Shown one piece after another: positions 52,143 to 62,596 of a DNA stretch of 64,000 nt (within the stretch, counting starts at the first letter, position 1; every line of letters begins with the position of its first letter). Position numbers and translations under genes: made by a program. Source of the stretch: Mesorhizobium australicum WSM2073 (lineage in GTDB: Bacteria > Pseudomonadota > Alphaproteobacteria > Rhizobiales > Rhizobiaceae); assembly GCF_000230995.2 (NCBI RefSeq), contig NC_019973.1, positions 4,416,001 through 4,480,000 of the forward strand, written 5' to 3'. A model generated the notes under the pieces. The model saw only the letters and a program-made list of their open reading frames with translations. It was not told where the DNA came from and searched no databases.

Positions 52143-53429
52143 GTGGACCAGCAGAAATCAGCGCCGCAAGGGGCAAGCACCTCGCCTCGGGCAAGCCAAT
52201 TGCCGATTCCGCGCTGGGAGTTCATCGCGCTCTGCGCGGCGCTGATGGCGCTCAATTCGCTGGCCATCGACATCATGCTGCCGGCGCTGCAGCAGATCGG
52301 TGCCTCGCTCGGGGTCGAGAACGAAAATCATCGGCAATATGTGGTCACCGCCTACATACTGGGTTTCGGCGGCGGCCAACTGTTTTTCGGGCCGATCTCG
52401 GACCGGTTCGGGCGCCGCTCGCCGCTCGTCGCCGGCCTTATCATCTATGTGGCGGCAGCCGCCGCGGCCGCTATCGCCCCGAGCTTTGAAACGCTCTTGA
52501 TATGCCGCGCCGTGCAAGGCCTTGGCGCGGCCGCCACGCGCGTCATAGCGGTCTCGATCGTGCGCGATACATTCGACGGCCGGCGTATGGCCGAAGTCAT
52601 GTCGCTGATCTTCATGGTGTTCATGGCGATCCCGGTCGTGGCTCCAGGCATCGGCCAGTTCATCATGCTGTTTGCGACCTGGCATTGGATATTCGTCACA
52701 ATGGCCGTCGGAGCCATGATCGTCTCGGCGTGGTCGCTGCTGCGCCTGCCCGAGACGCTGCATCCCGAATATCGCCGGCCACTGACGGTTTCATCCATCC
52801 TCGGCGGCTTCCGCATCGTGCTCACCAACCGCATCGCGCTCTGCTATGCCTTCGCCAGCACCTTCATCTTCGGCGCCATGTTCGGCTTTATCGCCTCGGC
52901 GCAGCAGATCTACGTCGGCGTCTTCGACGTCGGCGAGATGTTTCCCGTCATCTTTGCCGGTGTCGCGGGCGTACTCGCCTTCTCCAACTATCTGAACTCG
53001 CGCCTTGTCGGCCGCGTCGGCATGCGCCGCCTGTCGCAAAGCGCGCTGTTGCTGTTTCTGGTGATCAGCCTGGCCTGGCTGGTGGTTTCACTGGAAACGA
53101 AGATGCCGCTCTGGCTGTTCATCACCTTCTTTGCCAGTGCCATGCTGCCGTTTGGCTGTCTTGGAGCCAATTTCAATGCGTTGGCCATGGAGCCGCTTGG
53201 CCAGCTGGCCGGCACGGCGTCATCGATCCTGGGTTTCATGCAGACTTTTCTCGGCGGCATTCTCGGCACGCTGATCGGTCAGGCTTTCAACGGCACGGTG
53301 ACGCCGCTAGCCGCCGGTTTCTGCAGCGTCTCGGTGGCCGCGCTGCTGATGATCCTGTTTGCGGAACGCGGCAAGATGTTCCAGCCGCAGAACGCCCCCG
53401 TTTCAGGCCACGTCACCGACCTGCATTGA
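52143..53429 (+). CDS. Bcr/CflA-type MFS drug exporter
   Basis: 428 residues, GTG start, 12 membrane helices. Motif A 'GGGQLFFGPISDRFGRRSPL' in the loop between helices 2 and 3, 'RAVQGLGAAATRVIAVSIVR' and 'MSLIFMVFMAIPVVAPGIGQ' match the Bcr/CflA subfamily. Exports drugs or small metabolites by proton antiport; the substrate is unknown. It has no local regulator. Nothing odd in codon use. Confidence 0.92.
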   Translation: MDQQKSAPQGASTSPRASQLPIPRWEFIALCAALMALNSLAIDIMLPALQQIGASLGVENENHRQYVVTAYILGFGGGQLFFGPISDRFGRRSPLVAGLIIYVAAAAAAAIAPSFETLLICRAVQGLGAAATRVIAVSIVRDTFDGRRMAEVMSLIFMVFMAIPVVAPGIGQFIMLFATWHWIFVTMAVGAMIVSAWSLLRLPETLHPEYRRPLTVSSILGGFRIVLTNRIALCYAFASTFIFGAMFGFIASAQQIYVGVFDVGEMFPVIFAGVAGVLAFSNYLNSRLVGRVGMRRLSQSALLLFLVISLAWLVVSLETKMPLWLFITFFASAMLPFGCLGANFNALAMEPLGQLAGTASSILGFMQTFLGGILGTLIGQAFNGTVTPLAAGFCSVSVAALLMILFAERGKMFQPQNAPVSGHVTDLH

Positions 53430-53448
53430 TTGTCGTCTGCTGGTGGCG

Positions 53449-53847
53449 TCAGGATGCGCGTTCAAGCGCCGCCGTGAAGCGAGGAGAGAGCATCCGCCCC
53501 GCGATCGCTCCGCCCATGCCATTTGAAAAGGGCAATGGAAGAGCGTCGTCGAGCGCCTTGAGAATGGACGCCGCGAAGGCTCGGCTGAGCCGCGGATCGA
53601 CCCCCAGATCGGAATAGGTGGCGCGAGGCGTCCCGATCAGCGTCCCGTTGCGACGAAGCGAGAACTGCATGGTCAAGGACATGCCCGCGGTTCCGGGTGG
53701 CGGCTTCCAACAGGCATAGATAGCGTCCGACATCTCCTTGATGGTGTCGATGGGATCGGGACTGTGACAGGAGCGTTCTTGCGCGATTGCCGCGTTCGCA
53801 AACGGCACCACGGCAAGAGCCACAAAAATTGCGAACCGAGGTTTCAT
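53449..53847 (-). CDS. Small exported protein, TonB-C-like
   Basis: 132 residues, signal peptide to AAIAQ (residue 22). Mature part 'MSLTMQFSLRRNGTLIGTPR' then 'LSRAFAASILKALDDALPLP' looks like the C-terminal domain of TonB-type or TolA-like proteins. Start ATG 53847 has GGAGG upstream. Function unknown. Convergent with the MFS gene. Confidence 0.7.
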   Translation of the reverse strand: MKPRFAIFVALAVVPFANAAIAQERSCHSPDPIDTIKEMSDAIYACWKPPPGTAGMSLTMQFSLRRNGTLIGTPRATYSDLGVDPRLSRAFAASILKALDDALPLPFSNGMGGAIAGRMLSPRFTAALERAS

Positions 53848-53910
53848 TCGAGAGCCTCCGCCAAAACGCCCGACTCGATCATACAACGGTTCAAGCCACA
53901 GGAATTGGTC

Positions 53911-54738
53911 CTATTCCGCCCACAGCTCGCGGCGCAGTTCCTGCCAGCTGTCCTGGTCCGGCGCGACAAGCAGGCCGCCATCGACATGCGAAGGCAGATA
54001 GGCGCTGCCGTCGATCCGAGCGGCATGGCCGCCGGCCTCCTGATGGATCAGCACGCCGGGCAGATGATCCCAGGGCATCAGCTTGTTGTAGACGACAAAA
54101 TGCGCATGCCCGCTCGCCAGCAAGCGATATTCGTGAGCAGCGCAGCGATAGGCGAACTGCGACAGTGCCTTGGTCTGGTTGCGCGCCAGGCGTGAGCGCT
54201 CCGGTTCGTCGAGATATTGCCAGGACACCGCGCCGGTCATCTGCGAGATCGGCACTGGCGCCGCCACACGCACTTTCTCCAGGCTGCCATGGGCATGCCT
54301 GATATGACTGCCGGCACCCCTGGCGGCGATGAGCCAGTCCTTGCCCACCGGATCATGGATGATGCCCGCGACCGTCTCCCCCCTGACCACGACCGCCAGC
54401 ATGACGCCGAACAGCGGCACGCCGGACGCGAAATTGAAGGTGCCGTCCACCGGATCGACGGTGAACGCCAGTTCGGCATCTGCCAAGCCGTCGAGCAGCG
54501 CCGGATCTTCGGAGCAGGCCTCCTCGCCCACCACCATGGCAGAGGGATAGCGATCGCGCAGCCTGGCGGTGATCAGCCGCTCGGCGTTGACATCGGCCTC
54601 CGTCACCAGGTCGGCGGCGGAAGTCTTCTGCCTGATGTCGCCGTCGCCCAGTCGGCGAAAGCGCGGCATGATTTCGGCTTGGGCTGCCTCGGCCAGAATG
54701 CCGGCCAGCCAGTCGATCGCGGTGTCGTCAAATGTCAT
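53911..54738 (-). CDS. Inositol-monophosphatase-family phosphatase
   Basis: 275 residues from ATG 54738. Metal-binding residues: '[12 protein letters not shown]' (Glu72), '[11 protein letters not shown]' (Asp95, Asp98), and '[17 protein letters not shown]' carrying the late Asp. A Mg-dependent phosphatase of the IMPase/CysQ/HisN-like group; the exact substrate is uncertain. Its start overlaps the end of ttcA by 11 bases on the same strand, so they are co-translated. Confidence 0.88.
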   Translation of the reverse strand: MTFDDTAIDWLAGILAEAAQAEIMPRFRRLGDGDIRQKTSAADLVTEADVNAERLITARLRDRYPSAMVVGEEACSEDPALLDGLADAELAFTVDPVDGTFNFASGVPLFGVMLAVVVRGETVAGIIHDPVGKDWLIAARGAGSHIRHAHGSLEKVRVAAPVPISQMTGAVSWQYLDEPERSRLARNQTKALSQFAYRCAAHEYRLLASGHAHFVVYNKLMPWDHLPGVLIHQEAGGHAARIDGSAYLPSHVDGGLLVAPDQDSWQELRRELWAE

Positions 54739-55615
54739 CGGAAATGTATTGCCTGATCGCGAGGGTTTCATTGAGGGCGGCGAAATCGAACAGCTTTCGG
54801 TCGAGCAAATGCGACGGCCTGGTGTTGGACAGAGCGCGAATCATGGTGTCCTTGCGGCCGGGCATGCGCTTTTCGATGTCCTCGAGCATCGCTTTCATGG
54901 CGTTGCGCTGCAGCCCTTCCTGGCTGCCGCAGAGATCGCAAGGGATGATCGGGAACCGCATCGCGGCAGCGAATTTCTCCAGATCGATTTCGGCACAATA
55001 GCTCAGCGGCCGCAACACCATCACATCGCCTTCGTCGTTGAGCAGTTTCGGCGGCATGGCGGCAAGCCGCCCGCCGTGGAACAGGTTCATGAAGAAGGTT
55101 TCGAGGATGTCCTCGCGATGATGGCCGAGGACCAGGGCCGAGCAGCCTTCCTCGCGCGCGATCCTGTAGAGATGGCCGCGCCGCAGCCGCGAGCAGAGCG
55201 AGCAATAGGTGCTGCCTTCGGGGAGCTTGTCGGTCACGACCGAATAGGTGTCCCGGTATTCGATACGGTGCGCTATGTCGTTGGTGTCGAGATATTCGGG
55301 CAGGATATGCTTGGGGAAATTCGGCTGGCCCTGGTCGAGATTGCAGGCCAGCAACTCGACTGGCAGCATCCCGCGCCATTTGAGATCAAGCAACATGGCC
55401 AGCAGACCGTAGGAATCCTTGCCGCCCGACAGCGCGACCAGCCAGCGCTCGCCCGGCTTCACCATCGAAAAATCCTCGATCGCCTGGCGGGTCAGCCGCA
55501 GCAGTCGCTTGCGCAGCTTGTTGAACTCGACCGACGACGGCACATCGGCGAACAGCGGGTGAGAGCCGCCTTCGGCGGCCGGTTCGAGTGTTTCGATGTC
55601 TAGCTGCATGGTCAT
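54728..55615 (-). CDS. ttcA: tRNA 2-thiocytidine(32) synthetase TtcA
   Basis: 295 residues. PP-loop '[20 protein letters not shown]' (residues 61-80), and the Fe-S-binding Cys pairs '[16 protein letters not shown]' (Cys138, Cys141) and '[16 protein letters not shown]' (Cys226, Cys229). It thiolates C32 of some tRNAs. Overlaps the phosphatase gene by 11 bases. The promoter region to rpsD (55616-55764) also holds the rpsD terminator. Confidence 0.95.
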   Translation of the reverse strand: MTMQLDIETLEPAAEGGSHPLFADVPSSVEFNKLRKRLLRLTRQAIEDFSMVKPGERWLVALSGGKDSYGLLAMLLDLKWRGMLPVELLACNLDQGQPNFPKHILPEYLDTNDIAHRIEYRDTYSVVTDKLPEGSTYCSLCSRLRRGHLYRIAREEGCSALVLGHHREDILETFFMNLFHGGRLAAMPPKLLNDEGDVMVLRPLSYCAEIDLEKFAAAMRFPIIPCDLCGSQEGLQRNAMKAMLEDIEKRMPGRKDTMIRALSNTRPSHLLDRKLFDFAALNETLAIRQYISDDI

Positions 55616-55710
55616 GGCGCGACGGCCCCGGATGTGACTTCCGCCCGGCTTAGCGCATTGTCTGGAAAATCGAAATTGATTTTAGCGACACGCCGCAAGC
55701 GGGTGCCCGA

Positions 55711-55740
55711 AACAAAAAGGCCGCCTCGAGGGCGGCCTTT
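55711..55740 (-). terminator. Intrinsic terminator of rpsD
   Basis: On the minus strand: stem AAAGGCCGCC / GGCGGCCTTT with a 5-base loop, then TTTTTGTTTCG, 24 bases after the rpsD stop. Classical. Confidence 0.88.
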
Positions 55741-55764
55741 CCGGTATCGCAAAAAAGCGTTCGC

Positions 55765-56382
55765 TTAGCGCGAGTAGAATTCGACGACCAGGTTCGGTTC
55801 CATCTGCACGGCGAACGGAACGTCCGCCAGGCCCGGGATGCGCGAGAAGGTCGCGGTCATCTTGTTGTGATCGGCTTCGATGTAGTCGGGCACGTCACGC
55901 TCGGCGAGGCCAACCGATTCCAGGACGATCACCAGCTGCTTCGACTTTTCGCGCACTTCGACGACATCGCCCGGCTTGCAGCGATACGAGCCGATGTTGA
56001 CGCGCTTGCCGTTGACGTTGACGTGGCCGTGGTTGACGAACTGACGGGCGGCGAAAATGGTCGGCACGAACTTGGAGCGGTAGACAACCGCGTCGAGACG
56101 CGATTCGAGCAGGCCGATCAGGTTCTCCGAGGTGTCGCCCTTGCGGCGATCGGCCTCTTCATAGACCTTGCGGAACTGCTTTTCCGACACGTCGCCGTAG
56201 TGGCCCTTCAGCTTCTGCTTGGCACGGAGCTGCAGGCCGAAGTCGGAAAGCTTGCCCTTGCGGCGCTGGCCATGCTGGCCGGGGCCGTATTCACGCTTGT
56301 TGACCGGGGACTTGGGGCGGCCCCAGATATTTTCGCCGAGACGGCGGTCGATCTTGTATTTCGCGGATTCGCGCTTGCTCAT
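55765..56382 (-). CDS. rpsD: 30S ribosomal protein S4
   Basis: 205 residues, start ATG 56382 with AAGGGA upstream. '[20 protein letters not shown]', '[20 protein letters not shown]', '[20 protein letters not shown]', and the S4 RNA-binding '[20 protein letters not shown]'. Binds the 5' domain of 16S rRNA and starts 30S assembly. It stands alone, as in alphaproteobacteria where rpsD is outside the alpha operon. The leader (see 56469-56519) has a stem-loop. Confidence 0.97.
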   Translation of the reverse strand: MSKRESAKYKIDRRLGENIWGRPKSPVNKREYGPGQHGQRRKGKLSDFGLQLRAKQKLKGHYGDVSEKQFRKVYEEADRRKGDTSENLIGLLESRLDAVVYRSKFVPTIFAARQFVNHGHVNVNGKRVNIGSYRCKPGDVVEVREKSKQLVIVLESVGLAERDVPDYIEADHNKMTATFSRIPGLADVPFAVQMEPNLVVEFYSR

Positions 56383-56755
56383 CGCATTCCCTTTCAAAGA
56401 CAACACACCCGGCACCTCTTGGTCCGGGTGAAGGAAACGCGCCCTCCTCTGGCCTCCGTTTTCGAGACCTGACAGGGTTTTCCCACGCAACGCGGCGGAA
56501 AACCCACGGGACACGTCAGTTCAAACAAGATCGGAAACGATTGTCGTGACAGATCTTGCGTATACAAAACAAACACCGGACATCGCTGCCCGGCGTTGGC
56601 GGCTGGTTAAACCGAGATTTAACCGGTGTCAAGCTTGTGAGTGGCGCGGCGCAACGCAACCGTATAGCGTCCAAGGCGTTGATGCGATGCCGATGTGGCG
56701 GGAGGTTTGCGCCAGCGGCACCAGGAAGGGACTGGAGCTAGAGGAGCTTAATTGC
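56383..56755. other. Divergent promoter region of rpsD and a small secreted protein
   Basis: 373 bases without a supportable gene. It holds the rpsD leader, a long stem-loop at 56469-56519, an AT-richer segment at 56555-56630 likely to carry promoters, and a GAGGAG site at 56741-56746 for the small gene at 56756. Confidence 0.6.
56469..56519 (-). promoter_or_regulatory. Structured leader of rpsD
   Basis: Minus-strand transcript would fold an outer 5-bp helix (CTGAC/GTCAG, 56469-56473 with 56515-56519) and an inner 9-bp helix (GGGTTTTCC/GGAAAACCC, 56475-56483 with 56497-56505). It lies about 90 bases before the rpsD start. A candidate site for S4 autogenous control; inference only. Confidence 0.45.
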
Positions 56756-56950
56756 ATGAAGAAGTTTTTCCTTACCCTGGCAGGGGCCGCGGTGCTTGCC
56801 GGGTCGATGGCGGTGGCCCCTGAGCCGGCCATGGCGCGTCATTGGCACGGCCACAAGCAGGTCTGCCGCATCGTCGTGAAGAAGCGAGTGGTGTGGCGGC
56901 ATGGCCATCGCAGGGTGATCGTCGAGAGAGTACGGCGCTGCCGCTGGTAA
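56756..56950 (+). CDS. Small exported His/Arg-rich protein
   Basis: 64 residues. Signal peptide 'KKFFLTLAGAAVLAGSMAVA' ending near PAMAR, leaving a mature about 37-residue peptide rich in His, Arg and Lys with two Cys ('HWHGHKQVCRIVVKKRVVWR'). GAGGAG lies 9 bases upstream. An intrinsic terminator follows at 56974-57001. Could bind metal or anions; unknown function. Confidence 0.75.
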   Translation: MKKFFLTLAGAAVLAGSMAVAPEPAMARHWHGHKQVCRIVVKKRVVWRHGHRRVIVERVRRCRW

Positions 56951-56973
56951 GACTGTTCAACGCCATAATTCCC

Positions 56974-57001
56974 GGGCCAGCGAACGTCGCTGGCCCTTTT
57001 T
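56974..57001 (+). terminator. Intrinsic terminator of the small secreted protein gene
   Basis: Perfect 10-bp stem GGGCCAGCGA / TCGCTGGCCC, ACG loop, then TTTTT. Lies 23 bases after the stop. Confidence 0.9.
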
Positions 57002-57035
57002 CATTCCAAGGTAGTCTGGCTCGAGCGCTCAATCC

Positions 57036-57218
57036 TTAGGATTTTTTCTCCGGCAATCCCTTGCGCTTCGTCTCGGCGAATTCCTCGAGCTGCTTTTCAT
57101 TCATCGATTCATACATGCCCTTGGAGGCGCCCTTGAGTTCGCTTTTCTTGGTCTCGCCGCGTTTGGCGGAGAGTGCGGCGCCGGCGGCTTTCTGCTGGGC
57201 TTTCGAAGTGGCTGGCAT
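57036..57218 (-). CDS. DUF3008 family protein
   Basis: 60 residues: 'MPATSKAQQKAAGAALSAKR', 'GETKKSELKGASKGMYESMN', 'EKQLEEFAETKRKGLPEKKS'. The pattern is the DUF3008 family: small, highly charged, probably disordered. Good AGGAGA site upstream of ATG 57218. Function unknown. Divergent from the ribonuclease gene. Confidence 0.85.
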   Translation of the reverse strand: MPATSKAQQKAAGAALSAKRGETKKSELKGASKGMYESMNEKQLEEFAETKRKGLPEKKS

Positions 57219-57377
57219 GGCGGGTCTCCTTTGCTGTCAGGAGAAACGCCACGCTTCGGCGGCGGTTCCAGCGCCAGTGGCGCTGCTCCCCGTCCGCCTG
57301 GTGCCAACCCTTGGCCGCGCTCGGCGATTTTCGTCGGCAGCCTTCTCGTGTCCGGAACCCCAGTGTAGGACGGCTGA

Positions 57378-58760
57378 ATGAAATCCCTGACCGATCCCTC
57401 ACAGGTTCTCTCCGCGGGACTGGCGAAAATCCGCGCCGAATTCCACGTGCCGGACGGATTTCCGGCCGATGTGCTTGCCGCGGCGGAGGCGGCGGCCAAA
57501 CGTGTGCCCAACCAGCATGCCGATCGAACTGAAATGCCGTTCGTCACGCTCGATCCGGCTGCTTCCACCGATCTCGATCAGGCGTTCTCGATCGAGGCGA
57601 GCGGTGGCGATCTTCTGCTGCATTACGCCATCGCCGACGTGGCCTGGTTCGTCGAGGACGGCGACGCGATCGATCGCGAAGCCTGGACGCGGGGCGAGAC
57701 GCTTTACTTGCCGGACGGCAAGGCCGGGCTCTATCCGCCGGTAATTGCCGAGGGTGCGGCGAGCCTGTTGCCGGATGGACCCCGTCCAGCTGCTATCTTC
57801 ACGGTTCGGGTTGCGCAGGACGGCGCGACGAAGTTGGACGGCGCGGAGCGGGCAATCATTCAAAGCCGCGCGAAGCTCGCCTATGACAGCGTGAAGGCCT
57901 CCGATGTCCCGGCCGGCTTCGCCGAAATGGCGCGGCGCATGGCGGCGAATGAGCGGCGCCGTGGGGCTTCCCGCGTCGACCCACCCGAGCAGGAGGTGGA
58001 AAGGCTTGCCGACGGCACATTCCGGCTTTCGTTCAGGCCGCTTCTGCAATCCGAGCAGGACAACGCCGCGCTTTCGCTGGCCGCCAACATGGCGATCGCC
58101 GATGCCATGCTTGCGCATCATACCGGCCTTTTTCGGGTGATGTCGGGGCCGGATGCCTTCAAGGTTCAAAGGCTGCGCAACGCGGCACAGGCTCTCGGAC
58201 TGTCCTGGCCGGCCTCGACCAGCTTGCGGGACTATCAGCGAACCCTCGATCCGACCGATCCGCATCAGGCGGCGCTGATGCTGGAAATCCGCCATGCAAG
58301 CCCCGGCGCATCCTATCAACCGTATCAGGACGGCGTTGTCCCATGGCATGAGGCGATGGCCGCGACCTATGCCCATGCAACCGCCCCACTGAGGCGCCTT
58401 GCCGATCGTTATGTCGTGCGCTGCGCGCTGGCTATCGCCAACGGCCAGCCCGTGCCCCAGGCTGTTACCGACGCGTTTGCCAGGTTGCCGAAGGCGATGG
58501 GACGCGCGGATAGCCGCGCTTCCCAGATCAACCACGCGGCCATCGACCTTGCCGAGGCGGTAATGCTGGAGGGGCGCGAGGGCGAGACGTTCAAAGCCGT
58601 CGTCACCGACTTCGTCGACCATGGCGTGCGCATTCAGCTTGCCGACATGGCTGTCGTTGCCACCGTGAAGGCCTCGGGGCTCAGACAGGGTGATGGTCTG
58701 ACGCTAAGGCTAGTCCTGGCCGATCCGGATCAACGCAGCATCGTCTTCGAACCTGTTTGA
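57378..58760 (+). CDS. RNB-domain ribonuclease (RNase II/R family, short form)
   Basis: 460 residues. RNB catalytic region: '[20 protein letters not shown]' (the Asp cluster that binds Mg), '[20 protein letters not shown]', '[20 protein letters not shown]', and a C-terminal beta-barrel ('[20 protein letters not shown]'). 3'-5' exoribonuclease. It lacks the N-terminal cold-shock domains of RNase R, so it is a shorter version. Its last 51 bases overlap the convergent murI 3' end. Confidence 0.9.
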   Translation: MKSLTDPSQVLSAGLAKIRAEFHVPDGFPADVLAAAEAAAKRVPNQHADRTEMPFVTLDPAASTDLDQAFSIEASGGDLLLHYAIADVAWFVEDGDAIDREAWTRGETLYLPDGKAGLYPPVIAEGAASLLPDGPRPAAIFTVRVAQDGATKLDGAERAIIQSRAKLAYDSVKASDVPAGFAEMARRMAANERRRGASRVDPPEQEVERLADGTFRLSFRPLLQSEQDNAALSLAANMAIADAMLAHHTGLFRVMSGPDAFKVQRLRNAAQALGLSWPASTSLRDYQRTLDPTDPHQAALMLEIRHASPGASYQPYQDGVVPWHEAMAATYAHATAPLRRLADRYVVRCALAIANGQPVPQAVTDAFARLPKAMGRADSRASQINHAAIDLAEAVMLEGREGETFKAVVTDFVDHGVRIQLADMAVVATVKASGLRQGDGLTLRLVLADPDQRSIVFEPV

Positions 58761-59573
58761 GTGGCGGGCGGCTTTGCCGCTGTCCAAGTGAACGGTCAGC
58801 CCGAACCCCTGCATCAGGCGGCTGACGGCGAAGTCCGCCTTGCCCGAGGTGAAAACCGCGATATCAGGCTCGGCTTGCGGCAGCGCCCCATTGATCGGCG
58901 GCAGCAGCGAAAGGGCGCGCCGTGCGATCGCCTCGGCCGGATCGATCCAGTCGACCGGCCAGGGAGCGGTCTTGCGCATGCGATTGACCAGAAAGGGATA
59001 GTGCGTGCAGGCCAGCACGACGATGTCGGTGCGCATGCCGTCGCGCTCGATGAAGCATGGCTCGATCTCGGCGCGCACGGCATCTTCGTCGACGAAGCCC
59101 TGGCGCATATAGGCTTCGGACAGGCCAGCCAGCCTGTCGCTGCCGACCAGGCGGACATGGCATTTCTGCGCCCATTTGCTGATCAGGTCGCGCGTGTACT
59201 GGCGCTTCACCGTGCCCGGCGTCGCCAGCACCGAGACCAGCCCGGAGCGCGTGCGCTCGGCCGCCGGCTTGACCGCCGGCACCGTGCCGACGAAGGGATG
59301 GCCGGGAAATCTTTCGCGCAGCGCGTCGATCACCAGTGTCGAGGCGGTGTTGCAGGCGATAACCGAGATGGCCGGCGCGAAGCGGTCGAGCAGTTTGGCG
59401 AATAATCCTAGTATATGCTCTCTTAGGGCCGGCTCCTCCCAGGCGCCAAAAGGAAAAGCGGCATCGTCGGCGACATAGATAAAGCGCCGGTCGGGCATCA
59501 GGACGCGTGCCTCGCGCAACACGGTCAGACCGCCGACGCCGGAATCGAACATCAGGATCGGCTGGTCAGTCAT
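58710..59573 (-). CDS. murI: Glutamate racemase
   Basis: 287 residues from ATG 59573. Two catalytic Cys: Cys74 in '[15 protein letters not shown]' and Cys189 in '[15 protein letters not shown]'; '[17 protein letters not shown]' at the start. Converts L- to D-glutamate for peptidoglycan. It is co-directional with the methyltransferase, whose stop overlaps this start by 8 bases, and convergent with the ribonuclease (51-base overlap). Confidence 0.95.
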   Translation of the reverse strand: MTDQPILMFDSGVGGLTVLREARVLMPDRRFIYVADDAAFPFGAWEEPALREHILGLFAKLLDRFAPAISVIACNTASTLVIDALRERFPGHPFVGTVPAVKPAAERTRSGLVSVLATPGTVKRQYTRDLISKWAQKCHVRLVGSDRLAGLSEAYMRQGFVDEDAVRAEIEPCFIERDGMRTDIVVLACTHYPFLVNRMRKTAPWPVDWIDPAEAIARRALSLLPPINGALPQAEPDIAVFTSGKADFAVSRLMQGFGLTVHLDSGKAARHSNRFEDDAALIRIGQD

Positions 59574-60483
59574 TGTCGGTTCCCTTGCCGCCGAGCAGTG
59601 GCGTGTCCGTGTCGTCGCCGCTAGCGTCCGGCGCCCGACCAGTCGCCTCCGCCTTGCGGGCGCGCGCCGCCGCCGCGGGCAAACGCCTCGGGTCATCGCC
59701 AGGTGACCCATCGCCGCGCGGCATCGCCGGCGAGAACCGGTCAAGCGAAGAGATGATGCCGCGCAGCACCTTGAGCTCCGGCTCGGCAAAGCCTGCCCGC
59801 GTCAGCACGGCGCGGAGGTTGTCGACCATTTTCGGCTTCTTCGGCGCCGGCCTGAAATAGCCGCGCGCCTCGAGCGCGCCTTCGAGATAGGTGAACAGGC
59901 CGTGCAATTCTTCCTTGCTTGCAGGCTTCATCTCCGGCCCCGAAAAATTGGTCCTGGTCTCGTCCTCCAGGCCCGACTTCATCCACTCGTAGGACATCAG
60001 CAAGGCCGCCTGGGCGATGTTGAGCGAGGAGAAATCAGGATCGACCGGGAAAGTGACGATCTCGTCGGCGAGGCCAACCTCGTCATTGTAGAGGCCGAAG
60101 CGCTCGCGACCGAACAGGATACCGGTGCGTTGCCCCATTGCGTGACGGGCGCGCAGCATCCTGCCCGCCTCCACCGGTCCACGCACGGATTTGAAACCGT
60201 CGCGCTGCCTTGCGGTGGTGGCGAAGACGAAGTTCAGGTCGGCAAGTGCCGAGGCCAGATCGTCGAAAACCTCGACGGCATCGATGACGTGGTCGGCACG
60301 GCTGGCGGCGGCACGCGCCTTCTCGCTCGGCCAGCCATCGCGCGGATTGACCAGACGCAGTTCCGACAGTCCGAAATTGGCCATGGCGCGGGCGACCATG
60401 CCGATATTCTCGCCGAGCTGCGGCTCGACAAGGATGATCGCCGGGCCGGCTGCGGTGTTATCGGGATCTTTGGTAATGGGCAT
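59566..60483 (-). CDS. TrmH/SpoU-family RNA methyltransferase (TrmJ-like)
   Basis: 305 residues from ATG 60483; a TTG three codons earlier is possible. SPOUT knot fold: '[20 protein letters not shown]', '[20 protein letters not shown]', '[20 protein letters not shown]', '[18 protein letters not shown]'. This layout matches TrmJ, which 2'-O-methylates position 32 of tRNA; note that ttcA in the same window also modifies position 32. The C-terminal 50 residues are Gly/Asp-rich and look disordered. Confidence 0.9.
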   Translation of the reverse strand: MPITKDPDNTAAGPAIILVEPQLGENIGMVARAMANFGLSELRLVNPRDGWPSEKARAAASRADHVIDAVEVFDDLASALADLNFVFATTARQRDGFKSVRGPVEAGRMLRARHAMGQRTGILFGRERFGLYNDEVGLADEIVTFPVDPDFSSLNIAQAALLMSYEWMKSGLEDETRTNFSGPEMKPASKEELHGLFTYLEGALEARGYFRPAPKKPKMVDNLRAVLTRAGFAEPELKVLRGIISSLDRFSPAMPRGDGSPGDDPRRLPAAAARARKAEATGRAPDASGDDTDTPLLGGKGTDND

Positions 60484-60695
60484 GATTGTCAATGAACTGC
60501 TGTTTGCGGCATTTCAGCGTCCCCTGCCATATTCGGCCGCGAAAATGAAGCATTCGCAAATGACGGCGCCGTGGGCTCACATTCGTGACCGATCGCCGTT
60601 TGCGTGGCCAAAAGCGCTTTGATATACGGGCGGCATCCCCGGCCGACGCCACGCGGGCAAGGCCGTCCCATTCCCAGCAACGAGGCATTCTTTCC

Positions 60696-61907
60696 ATGGC
60701 GAAGATCAAGGTGGCGAACCCGGTCGTCGAACTCGACGGCGACGAGATGACCCGCATCATCTGGCAGTTCATCAAGGACAAGCTGATCCACCCTTATCTC
60801 GACCTCGAGCTCGAATATTACGACCTGGGCATCGAGCATCGCGACGCCACCAACGACCAGGTGACCATCGATTCGGCCAACGCCATCAAGAAATACGGTG
60901 TCGGCGTGAAATGCGCGACCATCACCCCCGACGAGCAGCGCGTCGAGGAATTCAAGCTGAAGAAGATGTGGAAATCGCCGAACGGCACCATCCGCAACAT
61001 TTTGGGCGGAACCATCTTTCGCGAGCCGATCATCATGAAGAACGTGCCGCGCCTGGTGCCCGGCTGGACCAAGCCGATCATCGTCGGCCGCCACGCCTTC
61101 GGCGACCAGTATCGCGCCACCGATTTCCGCTTTCCCGGCAAGGGCAAGCTGACGATCAAGTTCGTCGGCGAGGACGGCCAGGTCATCGAGCACGACGTGT
61201 TCGACGCGCCCGGCGCCGGTGTCGCCATGGCCATGTACAATCTCGACGAGTCCATCCGCGAATTCGCCCGGGCGTCGCTGAACTACGGCCTGCTGCGCAA
61301 CTATCCGGTCTACCTGTCGACCAAGAACACCATTCTCAAGGCCTATGACGGCCGCTTCAAGGATATTTTCCAGGAAGTCTACGAGGCTGAATTCGAGGCC
61401 GAGTTCAAGTCGAAGAAGCTCTGGTACGAGCACCGCCTGATCGACGACATGGTGGCGTCGAGCCTGAAATGGTCGGGCGGCTATGTCTGGGCCTGCAAGA
61501 ACTATGACGGCGACGTCCAGTCCGACACGGTGGCGCAAGGGTTCGGTTCGCTCGGCCTGATGACCTCGGTGCTGATGACGCCGGATGGCAAGACCGTCGA
61601 AGCGGAAGCCGCGCACGGCACCGTGACCCGCCACTATCGTCAGCATCAGAAGGGCGAGGAAACCTCGACCAATTCGATTGCGTCGATCTTCGCCTGGACG
61701 CGAGGCCTCGCGCACCGCGCCAAGCTCGACGACAACGCCGAACTGAAGCGTTTTTCCGAGACGCTGGAAAAGGTCTGCATCCAGACTGTCGAGAGCGGCT
61801 TCATGACCAAGGACCTGTCGCTCTTGATCGGCCCCGACCAGCCCTGGCTCTCGACCACCGGCTTCCTCGACAAGATCGACGAGAATTTGCAGAAGGCGAT
61901 GGCGTAA
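60696..61907 (+). CDS. icd: NADP-dependent isocitrate dehydrogenase
   Basis: 403 residues, eukaryote-like type II ICDH. '[20 protein letters not shown]', '[20 protein letters not shown]' with substrate-binding Arg, '[20 protein letters not shown]' and '[20 protein letters not shown]' (NADP). Turns isocitrate into 2-oxoglutarate in the TCA cycle. Starts at ATG 60696; the frame from 60585 is upstream read-through. Divergent from the methyltransferase. Confidence 0.97.
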   Translation: MAKIKVANPVVELDGDEMTRIIWQFIKDKLIHPYLDLELEYYDLGIEHRDATNDQVTIDSANAIKKYGVGVKCATITPDEQRVEEFKLKKMWKSPNGTIRNILGGTIFREPIIMKNVPRLVPGWTKPIIVGRHAFGDQYRATDFRFPGKGKLTIKFVGEDGQVIEHDVFDAPGAGVAMAMYNLDESIREFARASLNYGLLRNYPVYLSTKNTILKAYDGRFKDIFQEVYEAEFEAEFKSKKLWYEHRLIDDMVASSLKWSGGYVWACKNYDGDVQSDTVAQGFGSLGLMTSVLMTPDGKTVEAEAAHGTVTRHYRQHQKGEETSTNSIASIFAWTRGLAHRAKLDDNAELKRFSETLEKVCIQTVESGFMTKDLSLLIGPDQPWLSTTGFLDKIDENLQKAMA

Positions 61908-61922
61908 CCGCCTCGCGGACAA

Positions 61923-62558
61923 ATGGGCAAGCCGGTCGTCTACGGCGCGGATTACAGCGTCTATGTACGCATCGTCCGGCTTGCGCTCGAGGAGAAAGGC
62001 ATCGCCTACGATCTCGTGCCGGTCGACATCTTTGCAGAAGGTGGCGCGCCGGCATGGTACGGCAAGCACCATCCCTTCGGCCGCATCCCAGCCTTCGAGC
62101 ATGAGGGGTTCCGCCTGTTCGAGGCGAGTGCGATCGCGCGCTATATCGACGACGCTTTCGACGGGCCGGCGCTGCAGCCCGCCGACATACGCGCCCGCGC
62201 AAGGATGAACCAGATCATCGGCATGCTCGACGCCTACGCCTACCGTGCGATGGTCTGGGATGTCGCGGTCGAGCGTCTGGAGAGAGAAGTGCCCGACGAG
62301 AGCTTGATCGCGGATGGCCTGCGGCAGGCAGAGACGGTGCTGAAGGTGCTGACTTCGCTGAAGCAAGATGGACCCTGGCTGCTCGGCGACCAGCTGACCC
62401 TGGCCGATCTGCACGCGGCACCGATCATCGCCTACTTCGTCAAGGTTGCCGAAGGGCGCAACTTGCTGACGCAGTTTGCAGGCATCTGGGATTTGTATTT
62501 GCGAATGGCTGGCCGCCCGAGCTTCGTGCGTACCGAAAAAGCGTATAACTCGAGGTGA
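61923..62558 (+). CDS. Glutathione S-transferase family protein
   Basis: 211 residues. N-terminal 'VVYGADYSVYVRIVRLALEE', 'HHPFGRIPAFEHEGFRLFEA' then 'SAIARYIDDAFDGPAL' for the thioredoxin-like domain; C-terminal helices with 'GPWLLGDQLTLADLHAAPII'. Detoxification or redox role; substrate unknown. 15 bases after icd on the same strand, so possibly co-transcribed. Confidence 0.9.
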   Translation: MGKPVVYGADYSVYVRIVRLALEEKGIAYDLVPVDIFAEGGAPAWYGKHHPFGRIPAFEHEGFRLFEASAIARYIDDAFDGPALQPADIRARARMNQIIGMLDAYAYRAMVWDVAVERLEREVPDESLIADGLRQAETVLKVLTSLKQDGPWLLGDQLTLADLHAAPIIAYFVKVAEGRNLLTQFAGIWDLYLRMAGRPSFVRTEKAYNSR

Positions 62559-62596
62559 GCTTCCTCGACGTCGCGCCGCCCCTGCCCTGCCGGGCA

